Below, one piece after another: positions 12,875-25,506 of a stretch of DNA of 64,000 bases. The DNA lies in the NCBI GenBank assembly GCA_964016885.1, contig OZ024741.1:415661081-415725080 (forward strand). The letters are read 5' to 3'. The stretch's first letter is position 1, and each line of letters opens with the position of its first letter. The notes below the pieces were generated by a model. It did not search any database. It saw nothing but the letters and a program-made list of their open reading frames with translations, and was not told the origin of the DNA. The position numbers were made by a program, and so were the translations under genes. This DNA comes from Eledone cirrhosa. Its lineage: Eukaryota > Mollusca > Cephalopoda > Octopoda > Eledonidae.

Positions 12875-13582
12875 TCTCTATTATATTAAATGGCGTCTAT
12901 GTTATTTTAACTGGGGCCTCTGTTATATTAACTGGGGTCTCTGTTATATTAACTGGGGTATGTTATATTAACTGTGGCCTCTGTTATATTAACTGGGGCC
13001 TCTATTATATTAACTGGAATCTCTGTTATATTAACTGGGGTCTCTGTTATATTAACTGGGGCCTCTGTTATATTAACTGGGGCCTCTGTTATATTAACTG
13101 GTGCCTCTGTTATATTAACTGGGGTCTCTGTTATATTATCTGGGGTCTCTGTTATATTAACTGGGGTCTCTATTATATTAAATGGCGTCTATGTTATTTT
13201 AACTGGGGCCTCTGTTATATTAACTGGGGTCTCTGTTATATTAACTGGGGTAAGTTATATTAACTGTGGCCTCTGTTATATTAACTGGGGCCTCTATTAT
13301 ATTAACTGTGGTCTCTGTTATATTAACTGGGGTCTCTGTTATATTAACTGGGGCCTCTGTTATATTAACTGGGGTCTCTCTAATATTAACTGGGGTCTCT
13401 GTTATATTAACTGGGGCCTCTGTTATATTAACTGGGGTCTCTGTTATATTAACTGGGGTATGTTATATTAACTGGTGCCTCTGTTATATTAACTGGGGTC
13501 TCTGTTATATTAACTGGGGTCTCTGTTATATTAACTGGGGTCTCTATTATATTAAATGGCGTCTATGTTATTTTAACTGGGG
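12875..13582 (+). repeat. B triplet with truncated C
   Basis: B copies at 12,875, 13,167 and 13,541 have spacings 292 and 374 bp, as at 7,093. Only the AACAGGGG monomer of C survives upstream (about 12,823). The TTCATATT monomer is replaced by cassette-free CCTCTG monomers, so a deletion or exchange junction lies at about 12,800. Confidence 0.88.
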
Positions 13583-15581
13583 CCTCTGTTATATTAACTG
13601 GGGTCTCTGTTATATTAACTGGGGTATGTTATATTAACTGTGGCCTCTGTTATATTAACTGGGGCCTCTATTATATTAACTGTGGTCTCTGTTATATTAA
13701 CTGGGGTCTCTGTTATATTAACTGGGGCCTCTGTTATATTAACTGGGGTCACTGTTATATTAACTGGGGTCTCTGTTATATTAACTGGGGTCTCTGTTAT
13801 ATTAACTGGGGTCTCTGTTATATTAACTGGGGTATGTTATATTAACTGGGGTCTCTGTTATATGAACTGTGGCCTCTGTTATATTAACTGGGGCCTCTAT
13901 TATATTAACTGGGGTCTCTGTTATATTAACTGGGGTCTCTGTTATATTAACTGGGGTCTCTGTTATATTAACTGGGGTCTCTGTTATATTAACTGGGGTA
14001 TGTTATATTAACTGGGGTCTCTGTTATATTAACTGGGGCCTCTGTTATATTAACTGGGGCCTCTGTTATATTAACTGGGGCCTCTGTTATATTAAATGGG
14101 GTCTCTGATATATTAACTGGGGTCTCTGTTATATTAACTGGGGCCTCTGTTATATTAACTGGTGCCTCTGTTATATTAACTGGGGCCTCTGTTATATTAA
14201 ATGGGGTCTCTGTTATATTAACTGGCGCATTCTGTTATATTAACTGGTGCCTCTGTTATATTAACTTAGGTCTCTGTTATATTAACTGGGGTCTCTGTTA
14301 TATTAACTGGGGTCTCTGTTATATTAACTGGGGTATGTTATATTAACTGGGGTCTCTGTTATATTGACTGGGGTACGTTATATTAACTGGGGTCTCTGTA
14401 ATATTAACTGGGGTCTCTATTATATTAACTGGGGTCTCTGTTATATTAACTGGGATCTCTGTTATATTAACTGGGGTATGTTATATTAACTGGGGTCTCT
14501 GTTATATTAACTAGGGCCTCTGTTATATTAACTGGGGCCTCTGTTATATTAACTGGGGCCTCTGTTATATTAAATGGGGTCTCCGTTATATTAACTGGGG
14601 TCTCTGTTATATTAACTGGGGTCTCTGTTATATTAACTGGGGTCTCTGTTATATTAACTGGGGCCTCTGTTATATTAACTGGGGCCTCTGTTATATTAAA
14701 TGGTGTCTCTGTTATATTAACTGGCGCCTCTGTTATATTAACTGGGGCCTCTGTTATATTAACTGGGGTATGTTATATTAACTGGGGTCTCTGTAATATT
14801 AACTTGGGTCTCTATTATATTAACTGGGGTCTCTGTTATATTAACTGGGGTCTCTGTTATATTAACTGGGGTCTCTGTAATATTAACTGGGGTCTCTATT
14901 ATATTAACTGGGGTCTCTGTTATATTAACTGGGGCCTCTTTTATATTAACTGGGGTCTTTGTTATATTAACTGGGGTCTCTGTTATATTAACTGGAATCT
15001 CTGTTATATTAACTGGGGTCTCTGTTATATTAACTGGGGCCTCTGTTATATTAACTGGGGCCTCTGTTATATTAACTGGGGCCTCCGTTATATATACTGG
15101 GGTCTCTGTTATATTAACTGGGGTCTATGTTATATTAACTGGTGCCTCTGTTATATTAACTGGGGTCTCTGTTATATTAACTGGGGCCTCTGTTATATTA
15201 ACTGGGGTCTCTGTTATATTAACTGGGGTCTCTGTTATATTAACTGGGGTATGTTATATTAACTGGGGTCTCTGTTATATTGACTGGGGTACGTTATATT
15301 AACTGGGGTCTCTGTAATATTAACTGGGGTCTCTATTATATTAACTGGGGTCTCTGTTATATTAACTGGGATCTCTGTTATATTAGCTGGGGCCTCTGTT
15401 ATATTAACTGGGGTCTCTGTTACATTAAATGGGGTCTCTGTTATATTAACTGGGGCCTCTGTTATATTAACTGGGGCCTCTGTTATATTAACTGGGGCCT
15501 CTGTTATATTAACTGGGGCCTCTATTATAGTAACTGGGGTCTCTGTTATTTTAACTGGGGTCTCTGTTATATTAACTGGGG

Positions 15582-15707
15582 TCTCCTTCATATTAACTGG
15601 GGTCTCTGTTATATTAACAGGGGTCTCTATTATATTAACTGGGGTCTCTGTTATATTAACTGGGGTCTCTATTATATTAAATGGCGTCTATGTTATTTTA
15701 ACTGGGG
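15582..15707 (+). repeat. C-B module 6
   Basis: C at 15,582 and B at 15,666, spacing 84 bp. C is followed by a CTATTATATTAAC monomer private to this copy. Confidence 0.9.
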
Positions 15708-15957
15708 CCTCTGTTATATTAACTGGGGTCTCTGTTATATTAACTGGGGTATGTTATATTAACTGTGGCCTCTGTTATATTAACTGGGGCCTCTATTATA
15801 TTAACTGGAATCTCTGTTATATTAACTGGGGTCTCTGTTATATTAACTGGGGCCTCTGTTATATTAACTGGGGCCTCTGTTATATTAACTGGTGCCTCTG
15901 TTATATTAACTGGGGTCTCTGTTATATTATCTGGGGTCTCTGTTATATTAACTGGGG

Positions 15958-16373
15958 TCTCTATTATATTAAATGGCGTCTATGTTATTTTAACTGGGGC
16001 CTCTGTTATATTAACTGGGGTCTCTGTTATATTAACTGGGGTAAGTTATATTAACTGTGGCCTCTGTTATATTAACTGGGGCCTCTATTATATTAACTGT
16101 GGTCTCTGTTATATTAACTGGGGTCTCTGTTATATTAACTGGGGCCTCTGTTATATTAACTGGGGTCTCTCTAATATTAACTGGGGTCTCTGTTATATTA
16201 ACTGGGGCCTCTGTTATATTAACTGGGGTCTCTGTTATATTAACTGGGGTATGTTATATTAACTGGTGCCTCTGTTATATTAACTGGGGTCTCTGTTATA
16301 TTAACTGGGGTCTCTGTTATATTAACTGGGGTCTCTATTATATTAAATGGCGTCTATGTTATTTTAACTGGGG
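15958..16373 (+). repeat. B pair completing a triplet
   Basis: B at 15,958 and 16,332, 292 and 374 bp after the preceding B copies. The layout is the same as in the other triplets. Confidence 0.9.
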
Positions 16374-19066
16374 CCTCTGTTATATTAACTGGGGTCTCTG
16401 TTATATTAACTGGGGTATGTTATATTAACTGTGGCCTCTGTTATATTAACTGGGGCCTCTATTATATTAACTGTGGTCTCTGTTATATTAACTGGGGTCT
16501 CTGTTATATTAACTGGGGCCTCTGTTATATTAACTGGGGTCACTGTTATATTAACTGGGGTCTCTGTTATATTAACTGGGGTCTCTGTTATATTAACTGG
16601 GGTCTCTGTTATATTAACTGGGGTATGTTATATTAACTGGGGTCTCTGTTATATGAACTGTGGCCTCTGTTATATTAACTGGGGCCTCTATTATATTAAC
16701 TGGGGTCTCTGTTATATTAACTGGGGTCTCTGTTATATTAACTGGGGTCTCTGTTATATTAACTGGGGTCTCTGTTATATTAACTGGGGTATGTTATATT
16801 AACTGGGGTCTCTGTTATATTAACTGGGGCCTCTGTTATATTAACTGGGGCCTCTGTTATATTAAATGGGGTCTCTGATATATTAACTGGGGTCTCTGTT
16901 ATATTAACTGGGGCCTCTGTTATATTAACTGGTGCCTCTGTTATATTAACTGGGGCCTCTGTTATATTAAATGGGGTCTCTGTTATATTAACTGGCGCCT
17001 CTGTTATATTAACTGGTGCCTCTGTTATATTAACTTAGGTCTCTGTTATATTAACTGGGGTCTCTGTTATATTAACTGGGGTCTCTGTTATATTAACTGG
17101 GGTATGTTATATTAACTGGGGTCTCTGTTATATTGACTGGGGTACGTTATATTAACTGGGGTCTCTGTAATATTAACTGGGGTCTCTATTATATTAACTG
17201 GGGTCTCTGTTATATTAACTGGGATCTCTGTTATATTAACTGGGGTATGTTATATTAACTGGGGTCTCTGTTATATTAACTAGGGCCTCTGTTATATTAA
17301 CTGGGGCCTCTGTTATATTAACTGGGGCCTCTGTTATATTAAATGGGGTCTCCGTTATATTAACTGGGGTCTCTGTTATATTAACTGGGGCCTCTGTTAT
17401 ATTAAATGGTGTCTCTGTTATATTAACTGGCGCCTCTGTTATATTAACTGGGGCCTCTGTTATATTAACTGGGGTATGTTATATTAACTGGGGTCTCTGT
17501 AATATTAACTTGGGTCTCTATTATATTAACTGGGGTCTCTGTTATATTAACTGGGGTCTCTGTTATATTAACTGGGGTCTCTGTAATATTAACTGGGGTC
17601 TCTATTATATTAACTGGGGTCTCTGTTATATTAACTGGGGCCTCTGTTATATTAACTGGGGTCTTTGTTATTTTAACTGGGGTCTCTGTTATATTAACTG
17701 GAATCTCTGTTATATTAACTGGGGTCTCTGTTATATTAACTGGGGCCTCTGTTATATTAACTGGGGCCTCTGTTATATTAACTGGGGCCTCCGTTATATA
17801 TACTGGGGTCTCTTTTATATTAACTGGGGTCTCTGTTATATTAACTGGTGCCTCTGTTATATTAACTGGGGTCTCTGTTATATTAACTGGGGTCTCTGTT
17901 ATATTAACTGGGGCCTCTGTTATATTAACTGGGGCCTCTGTTATATTAACTGGGGTCTCTGTTATATTAACTGGGGTCTCTGTTATATTAACTGGGGTCT
18001 CTGTTACATTAAATGGGGTCTCTGTTATATTAACTGGGGCCTCTGTTATATTAACTGGGGCCTCTGTTATATTAACTGGGGCCTCTGTTATATTAACTGG
18101 GGCCTCTGTTATATTAACTGGGGTCTCTGTTATATTAACTTGGGTCTCTGTTATATTAACTGGGGTCTCTGTTATATTAGCTGGGGCCTCTGTTATATTA
18201 ACTGGGGTCTCTGTTACATTAAATGGGGTCTCTGTTATATTAACTGGGGCCTCTGTTATATTAACTGGGGCCTCTGTTATATTAACTGGGGTCTCTGTTA
18301 TATTAACTGGGGTATGTTATATTAACTGGGGCCTCTGTTATATTAACTGGGGCCTCTATTATAGTAACTGGGGTCTCTGTTATTTTAACTGGGGTCTCTG
18401 TTATATTAACTGGGGTCTCCTTCATATTAACTGGGGTCTCTGTTATATTAACTGGGGTCTCTGTTATATTAACTGGCGTCTCTGTTATATTAACTGGGGC
18501 CTCTGTTATATTAAGTGGGGCCTCTATTATATTAACTGGCGTCTCTGTTATATTAACTGGGGTCTCTGTTATATTAACTGGGGCCTCTGTTATATTAACT
18601 GAGGTCTCTGTTATATTAACTGGGGTCTCTGTTATATTAACTGGGGTCTCTGTTATATTAACTGGGGTCTCTGTTATATTAACTGGGGTCTCTGTTATAT
18701 TAACTGTGGCCTCTGTTATATTAACTGGGGCCTCTATTATATTAACTGGGGTCTCTGTTATATTAACTGGGGTCTCTGTTATATTAACTGGCGTCTCTGT
18801 TATATTAACTGGGGTCTCTGTTATATTAACTGGGGTCTCTGTTATATTAACTGGGGTCTCTGTTATATTAACTGGAATCTCTGTTATATTAACTGGGGTC
18901 TCTGTTATATTAACTGGGGCCTCTGTTATATTAACTGGGGCCTCTGTTATATTAACTGGGGCCTCTGTTATATTAACTGGGGTCTCTGTTATATTAACTG
19001 GTGCCTCTGTTATATTAACTGGGGTCTCTGTTATATTAACTGGGGTCTCTGTTATATTAACTGGGG

Positions 19067-19482
19067 TCTCTATTATATTAAATGGGGTCTATGTTATTTT
19101 AACTGGGGCCTCTGTTATATTAACTGGGGTCTCTGTTATATTAACTGGGGTATGTTATATTAACTGTGGCCTCTGTTATATTAACTGGGGCCTCTATCAT
19201 ATTAACTGTGGTCTCTGTTATATTAACTGGGGTCTCTGTTATATTAACTGGGGCCTCTGTTATATTAACTGGGGTCTCTCTAATATTAACTGGGGTCTCT
19301 GTTATATTAACTGTGGTCTCTGTTATATTAACTGGCGTCTCTGTTATATTAACTGGGGTATGTTATATTAACTGGTGCCTCTGTTATATTAACTGGGGTC
19401 TCTGTTATATTAACTGGGGTCTCTGTTATATTAACTGGGGTCTCTATTATATTAAATGGCGTCTATGTTATTTTAACTGGGG
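19067..19482 (+). repeat. B pair, first copy altered
   Basis: B at 19,067 has GGGG in place of GGCG. B at 19,441 is standard. The spacing of 374 bp matches the triplets. Confidence 0.88.
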
Positions 19483-19559
19483 CCTCTGTTATATTAACTG
19501 GGGTCTCTGTTATATTAACTGGGGTATGTTATATTAACTGTGGCCTCTGTTATATTAAC

Positions 19560-22200
19560 TGGGGCCTCTGTTATATTAACTGGGGCCTCTGTTATATTAA
19601 CTGGGGCCTCTGTTATATTAACTGGGGTATGTTATATTAACTGGGGTCTCTGTAATATTAACTTGGGTCTCTATTATATTAACTGGGGTCTCTGATATAT
19701 TAACTGGGGTCTCTGTTATATTAACTGGGGTCTCTGTTATATTAACTGGGATCTCTGTTATATTAACTGGGGTATGTTATATTAACTAGGGCCTCTGTTA
19801 TATTAACTGGGGTCTCCGTTATATTAACTGGGGTCTCTGTTATATTAACTGGGGTCTCTGTTATATTAACTGGGGCCTCTGTTATATTAACTGGGGCCTC
19901 TGTTATATTAACTGGGGCCTCTGTTATATTAACTGGGGCCTCTGTTTTTTTAAATGGGGTCTCTGTTATATTAACTGGCGCCTCTGTTATATTAACTGGG
20001 GTATGTTATATTAACTGGGGTCTCTGTAATATTAACTTGGGTCTCTATTATATTAACTGGGGTCTCTGTTATATTAACTGGGGTCTCTGTTATATTAACA
20101 GGGGTCTCTGTAATATTAACTGGGGTCTCTATTATATTAACTGGGGTCTCTGTTATATTAACTGGAGTCTCTGTTATATTAACTGGAATCTCTGTTATAT
20201 TAACTGGGGTCTCTGTTATATTAACTGGGGCCTCTGTTATATTAACTGGGGCCTCTGTTATATTAACTGGGGCCTCCGTTATATATACTGGGGTCTCTGT
20301 TATATTAACTGGGGTCTCTGTTATATTAACTGGTGCCTCTGTTATATTAACTGGGGTCTCTGTTATATTAACTGGGGCCTCTGTTATATTAACTGGGGTC
20401 TCTGTTATATTAACTGGGGTCTCTGTTATATTAACTGGGGTCTCTGTTACATTAAATGGGGTCTCTGTTATATTAACTGGGGCCTCTGTTATATTAACTG
20501 GGGCCTCTGTTATATTAACTGGGGCCTCTGTTATATTAACTGGGGCCTCTGTTATATTAACTGGGGTCTCTGTTATATTAACTTGGGTCTCTGTTATATT
20601 AACAGGGGCCTCTGTTATATTAGCTGGGGCCTCTGTTATATTAACTGGGGTCTCTGTTATATTAACTGGGGCCTCTGTTATATTAACTGGGGTCTCTCTA
20701 ATATTAACTGGGGTCTCTGTTATATTAACTGGGGTCTCTGTTATATTAACTGGCGTCTCTGTTATATTAACTGGGGTATGTTATATTAACTGGTGCCTCT
20801 GTTATATTAACTGGGGTCTCTGTTATATTAACTGGGGTCTCTGTTATATTAACTGGGGTCTCTGTTATATTAACTGGGGTATGTTATATTAACTGGGGCC
20901 TCTGTTATATTAACTGGGGCCTCTATTATAGTAACTGGGGTCTCTGTTATTTTAACTGGGGTCTCTGTTCTATTAACTGGGGTCTCCTTCATATTAACTG
21001 GGGTCTCTGTTATATTAACAGGGGTCTCTGTTATATTAACTGGGGTCTCTGTTATATTAACTGGGGTCTCTATTATATTAAATGGCGTCTATGTTATTTT
21101 AACTGGGGCCTCTGTTATATTAACTGGGGTATGTTATATTAACTGTGGCCTCTGTTATATTAACTAGGGTATTTTATATTAACTGGGGTCTCTGTTATAT
21201 TAACTGGGGTCTCTGTTATATTAACTGGGGCCTCTGTTATATTAACTGAGGTCTCTGTTATATTAACTGGGGTCTCTGTTATATTAACTGGGGTCTCTGT
21301 TATATTAACTGGGGTCTCTGTTATATTAACTGTGGCCTCTGTTATATTAACTGGGGCCTCTATTATATTAACTGGGGTCTCTGTTATATTAACTGGGGAG
21401 TCTGTTATATTAACTGGGGTCTCTGTTATATTAACTGGCATCTCTGTTATATTAACTGGGGTCTCTGTTATATTAACTGGGGTCTCTGTTATATTAACTG
21501 GGGTCTCTGTTATATTAACTGGAATCTCTGTTATATTAACTGGGGTCTCTGTTATATTAACTGGGGCCTCTGTTATATTAACTGGGGCCTCTGTTATATT
21601 AACTGGGGCCTCTGTTATATTAACTGGGGTCTCTGTTATATTAACTGGTGCCTCTGTTATATTAACTGGGGTCTCTGTTATATTAACTGGGGTCTCTGTT
21701 ATATTAACTGGGGTCTCTATTATACTAAATGGCGTCTATGTTATTTTAACTGGGGCCTCTGTTATATTAACTGGGGTCTCTGTTATATTAACTGGGGTAT
21801 GTTACATTAACTGTGGCCTCTGTTATATTAACTGGGGCCTCTATTATATTAACTGTGGTCTCTGTTATATTAACTGGGGTCTCTGTTATATTAACTGGGG
21901 CCTCTGTTATATTAACTGGGGTCTCTGTTATATTAACTGGGGTCTCTGTTATATTAACTGGGGTCTCTGTTATATTAACTGGGGTCTCTGTTATATTAAC
22001 TGGGGTATGTTATATTAACTGGGGTCTCTGTTATATTAACTGTGGCCTCTGTTATATTAACTGGGGCCTCTATTATATTAACTGGGGTCTCTGTTATATT
22101 AACTGGGGTCTCTGTTATATTAACTGGGGTCTCTGTTATATTAACTGGGGTCTCTGTTATATTAACTGGGGTCTCTGTTATATTAACTGGGGTATGTTAT
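19560..22200 (+). repeat. Diverged B-type higher-order unit
   Basis: This stretch continues the B-type organisation with a C-B module at 20,983-21,108, another B at 21,714 and the CTCCGTTATATATACTGG marker at 20,274. The block from 18,706 to 19,371 is echoed at 21,332-22,018 (2,626 bp away) with monomer gains. The segment from 20,037 resembles 36,296-37,027 in the later B-rich domain, so the two domains probably share an ancestor although cassette-A-bearing DNA now lies between them. There is no non-repeat sequence. Confidence 0.75.
20983..21108 (+). repeat. C-B module 7
   Basis: C at 20,983 and B at 21,067, spacing 84 bp. A further B at 21,714-21,755 has TATACTAAATGG. Confidence 0.88.
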
Positions 22201-24346
22201 ATTAACTGGGGTCTCTGTTATATTAACTGGGGCCTCTGTTATATTAACTGGGGCCTCTGTTATATTAACTGGGGCCTCTGTTATATTAAATGGGGTCTCT
22301 GATATATCAACTGGGGTCTCTGTTATATTAACTGGGGCCTCTGTTATATTAACTGGGGCCTCTGTTATATTAACTGGGGCCTCTGTTATATTAAATGGGG
22401 TCTCTGTTATATTAACTGGCGCCTCTGTTATATTAACTGGTGCCTCTGTTATATTAACTGGGGCCTCTGTTATATTAACTGGGGTCTCTGTTATATTAAC
22501 TGGGGTCTCTGTTATATTAACTGGGGTATGTTATATTAACTGGGGTCTCTGTAATATTAACTGGGGTCTCTATTATATTAACTGGGGTCTCTGTTATATT
22601 AACTGGGGCCTCTGTTATATTAACTGGGGTCTCTGTTATATTAACTAGGGTCTCTGTTATATTAAATAGGGTCTCTGTTATATTAACTGGGGTCTCTGTT
22701 ATATTAACTGGTGCCTCTGTTATATTAACTGGGGTCTCTGTTATATTAACTGGGGCCTCTGTTATATTAACTGGGGCCTCTGTTATATTAACTGGGGTCT
22801 CTGTTATATTAACTGGGGTCTCTGTTATATTAACTGCGGTATGTTATATTAACTGGGGTTTCTGTTATATTAACTGGGGCCTCTGTTATATTAACTGGGG
22901 CCTCTGTTATATTAACTGGGGCCTCTGTTATATTAAATGGAGTCTCTGATATATTAACTGGGGTTTCTGTTATATTAACTGGGGCCTCTGTTATATTAAC
23001 TGGGGCCTCTGTTATATTAACTGGGGCCTCTGTTATATTAAATGGGGTCTCTGTTATATTAACTGGCGCCTCTGTTATATTAACTGGGGCCTCTGTTATA
23101 TTAACTGGGGCCTCTGTTATATTAACTGGGGTCTCTGTTATATTAACTAGGGTCTCTGTTATATTAAATAGGGTCTCTGTTATATTAACTGGGGTCTCTG
23201 TTATATTAACTGGTGCCTCTGTTATATTAACTGGGGTCTCTGTTATATTAACTTAGGGCCTCTGTTATATTAACTGGGGCCTCTGTTATATTAACTGGGG
23301 TCTCTTATATATTAACTGGGGTCTCTGTTATATTAACCGGGGTATGTTATATTAACTGGGGTCTCTGTAATATTAACTGGGGTCTCTATTATATTAACTG
23401 GGGTCTCTATTATATTAACTGGGGCCTCTGTTATATTAACTGGGGCCTCTGTTATATTAACTGGGGTCTCTGTTATATTAACTGGGGTCTCTGTTATATT
23501 AACTGGTGCCTCTGTTATATTAACTGGGGTCTCTGTTATATTAACTGTTGCCTCTGTTATATTAACTGGGGCCTCTGTTATAATAACTGGGGTCTCTGTT
23601 ATATTAACTGGGGTCCCTGTTATATTAACTGGGGTATGTTATATTAACTGGGGTCTCTGTAATATTAACTGGGGTCTCTATTTTATTAACTGGGGTCTCT
23701 GTTATATTAACTGGGGCCTCTGTTATGTTAACTGGGGTCTCTGTTATATTAACTGGCGCCTCTGTTATATTAACTGGGGCCTCTGTTATATTAACTGGGG
23801 CCTCCGTTATCTTAACTGGGGTCTCTGTTATATTAACTGGGGTCTCTGTTATCTTAAATGGGGTTTCTGTTATATTAACTGGGGTCTCTGTTATATTAAC
23901 TGGGGTCTCTGTTATAATAACTGGGGCCTCTGTTATATTAACTGGGGTCTCTATTATATTAACTGGGGTCTCTGTTATATTAACTGGGGCCTCTGTTATA
24001 TTAACTGGGGTCTCTATTATATTAACTGGGGTCTCTGTTACATTAAATGGGGTCTCTGTTATATTAACTGGGGCCTCTGTTATATTAACTGGGGTCTCTG
24101 TTATATTAACTGGGGCCTCTGTTATATTAACTGGGGTCTCTGTTATATTAACTGGGGTCTCTGTTATATTAACTGGGGCCTCTGTTATATTAACTGGGGT
24201 CTCTATTATATTAACTGGGGTCTCTGTTATATTAACTGGGGTCTCTGTTACATTAAATGGGGTCTCTGTTATATTAACTGGGGCCTCTGTTATATTAACT
24301 GGGGTCTCTGTTATATTAACTGGGGCCTCTGTTATATTAACTGGGC

Positions 24347-24493
24347 TCTCTGTTTTATTAACTGGGGTCTCTGTTATATTAACTGAGGTCTCTGTTATAT
24401 TAACTGGGGTCTCTGTTATATTAACTGAGGTCTCTATTATATTAACTGGGGTCTCTGTTATATTAACTGGGGCCTCTGTTATATTAACTGGGG
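24347..24493 (+). repeat. Cassette A variant lacking the TTCAC end
   Basis: Starts with TCTGTTTTATTAAC and has the ACTGAGG monomers, but the closing monomers are generic rather than CTTTTATATTCAC. It lies in the 1.46-kb block that the middle copies of this domain lack. Confidence 0.8.
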
Positions 24494-25359
24494 TATGTTA
24501 TATTAACTGGGGTCTCTGTTATATTAACTGGGGTCTCTGTTATATTAACTGGGGTATGTTATATTAACTGGGGTCTCTGTAATATTAACTGGGGCCTCTG
24601 TTATATTAACTGGGGCCTCTGTTATATTAAATGGGGTCTCTGTTATATTAGCTGGGGCCTCTGTTATATTAACTGGGGTCTCTGTTACATTAAATGGGGT
24701 CTCTGTATATTAACTGGGGCCTCTGTAATATTAACTGGGGTCTGTTATATTAACTGGGGTCTCTGTTATATTAACTGGGGTCTCTGTTATATTAACTGGG
24801 GTCTCTATTATATTAACTAGGGTCTCTGATATATTAACTGGGGCATCTGTAATATTAACTGGGGTATGTTATATTAACTGGGTCTCTGTTATATTAACTG
24901 AGGTCTCTGTTATATTAACTGGGGTCTCTGTTATATTAACTGGGGTCTCTGTTATATTAACTGGGGTCTTGGTTATATTAACTGGGGCCTCTATTATATT
25001 AACTTAGGTCTCTGTTATATTAACTGGGGTCTCTGTTATATTAACTGGGGTCTCTGTTATATTAACTGGGGTCTCTGTTATATTAACTGGGGTATGTTAT
25101 ATTAACTGGGGTGTCTGTTATATTAACTGGGGTACGTTATATTAACTGGGATCTGTGTAATATTAACTGGGGTCTCTATTATATTAACTGGGGTCTCTGT
25201 TATATTAACTGGGATCTCTGTTATATTAACTGGGGTATGTTATATAAACTGGGGTCTCTGTTACATTAAATGGGGTCTCTGTTATATTAACTGGGGCCTC
25301 TGTTATATTAACTGGGGGCTCTGTTATATTAACTGGGGCCTCTGTTATATTAACTGGGC

Positions 25360-25506
25360 TCTCTGTTTTATTAACTGGGGTCTCTGTTATATTAACTGAG
25401 GTCTCTGTTATATTAACTGGGGTCTCTGTTATATTAACTGAGGTCTCTGTTATATTAACTGGGGTCTCTATTATATTAACTGGGATCTCTTTTATATTCA
25501 CTGGGG
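25360..25506 (+). repeat. Cassette A, copy 8
   Basis: Complete seven-monomer cassette, first of three spaced exactly 2,850 bp apart. Confidence 0.9.

Larger units (their letters stand above)
12870..19560 (+). repeat. B-rich higher-order domain lacking cassette A
   Basis: The blocks starting at 12,974 and 15,765 are 2,791 bp apart and are nearly identical for over 1 kb. B copies at 12,875/13,167/13,541 and 15,666/15,958/16,332 have identical internal spacings of 292 and 374 bp. A more diverged copy has B at 19,067 and 19,441, again 374 bp apart. The CTCCGTTATATATACTGG marker occurs at 15,083 and 17,789. No cassette A is present from 11,880 to 24,346. A 22-bp monomer (GGCGCATTCTG, about 14,224) is a private one-base insertion compared with the copy near 16,990. 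Confidence 0.88.

Noticed and set aside
14210..14240. GGCGCATTCTG 22-mer as a functional site
   Set aside because: It is a single inserted base found once. The homologous unit near 16,990 has the normal GGCGCCTCTG.
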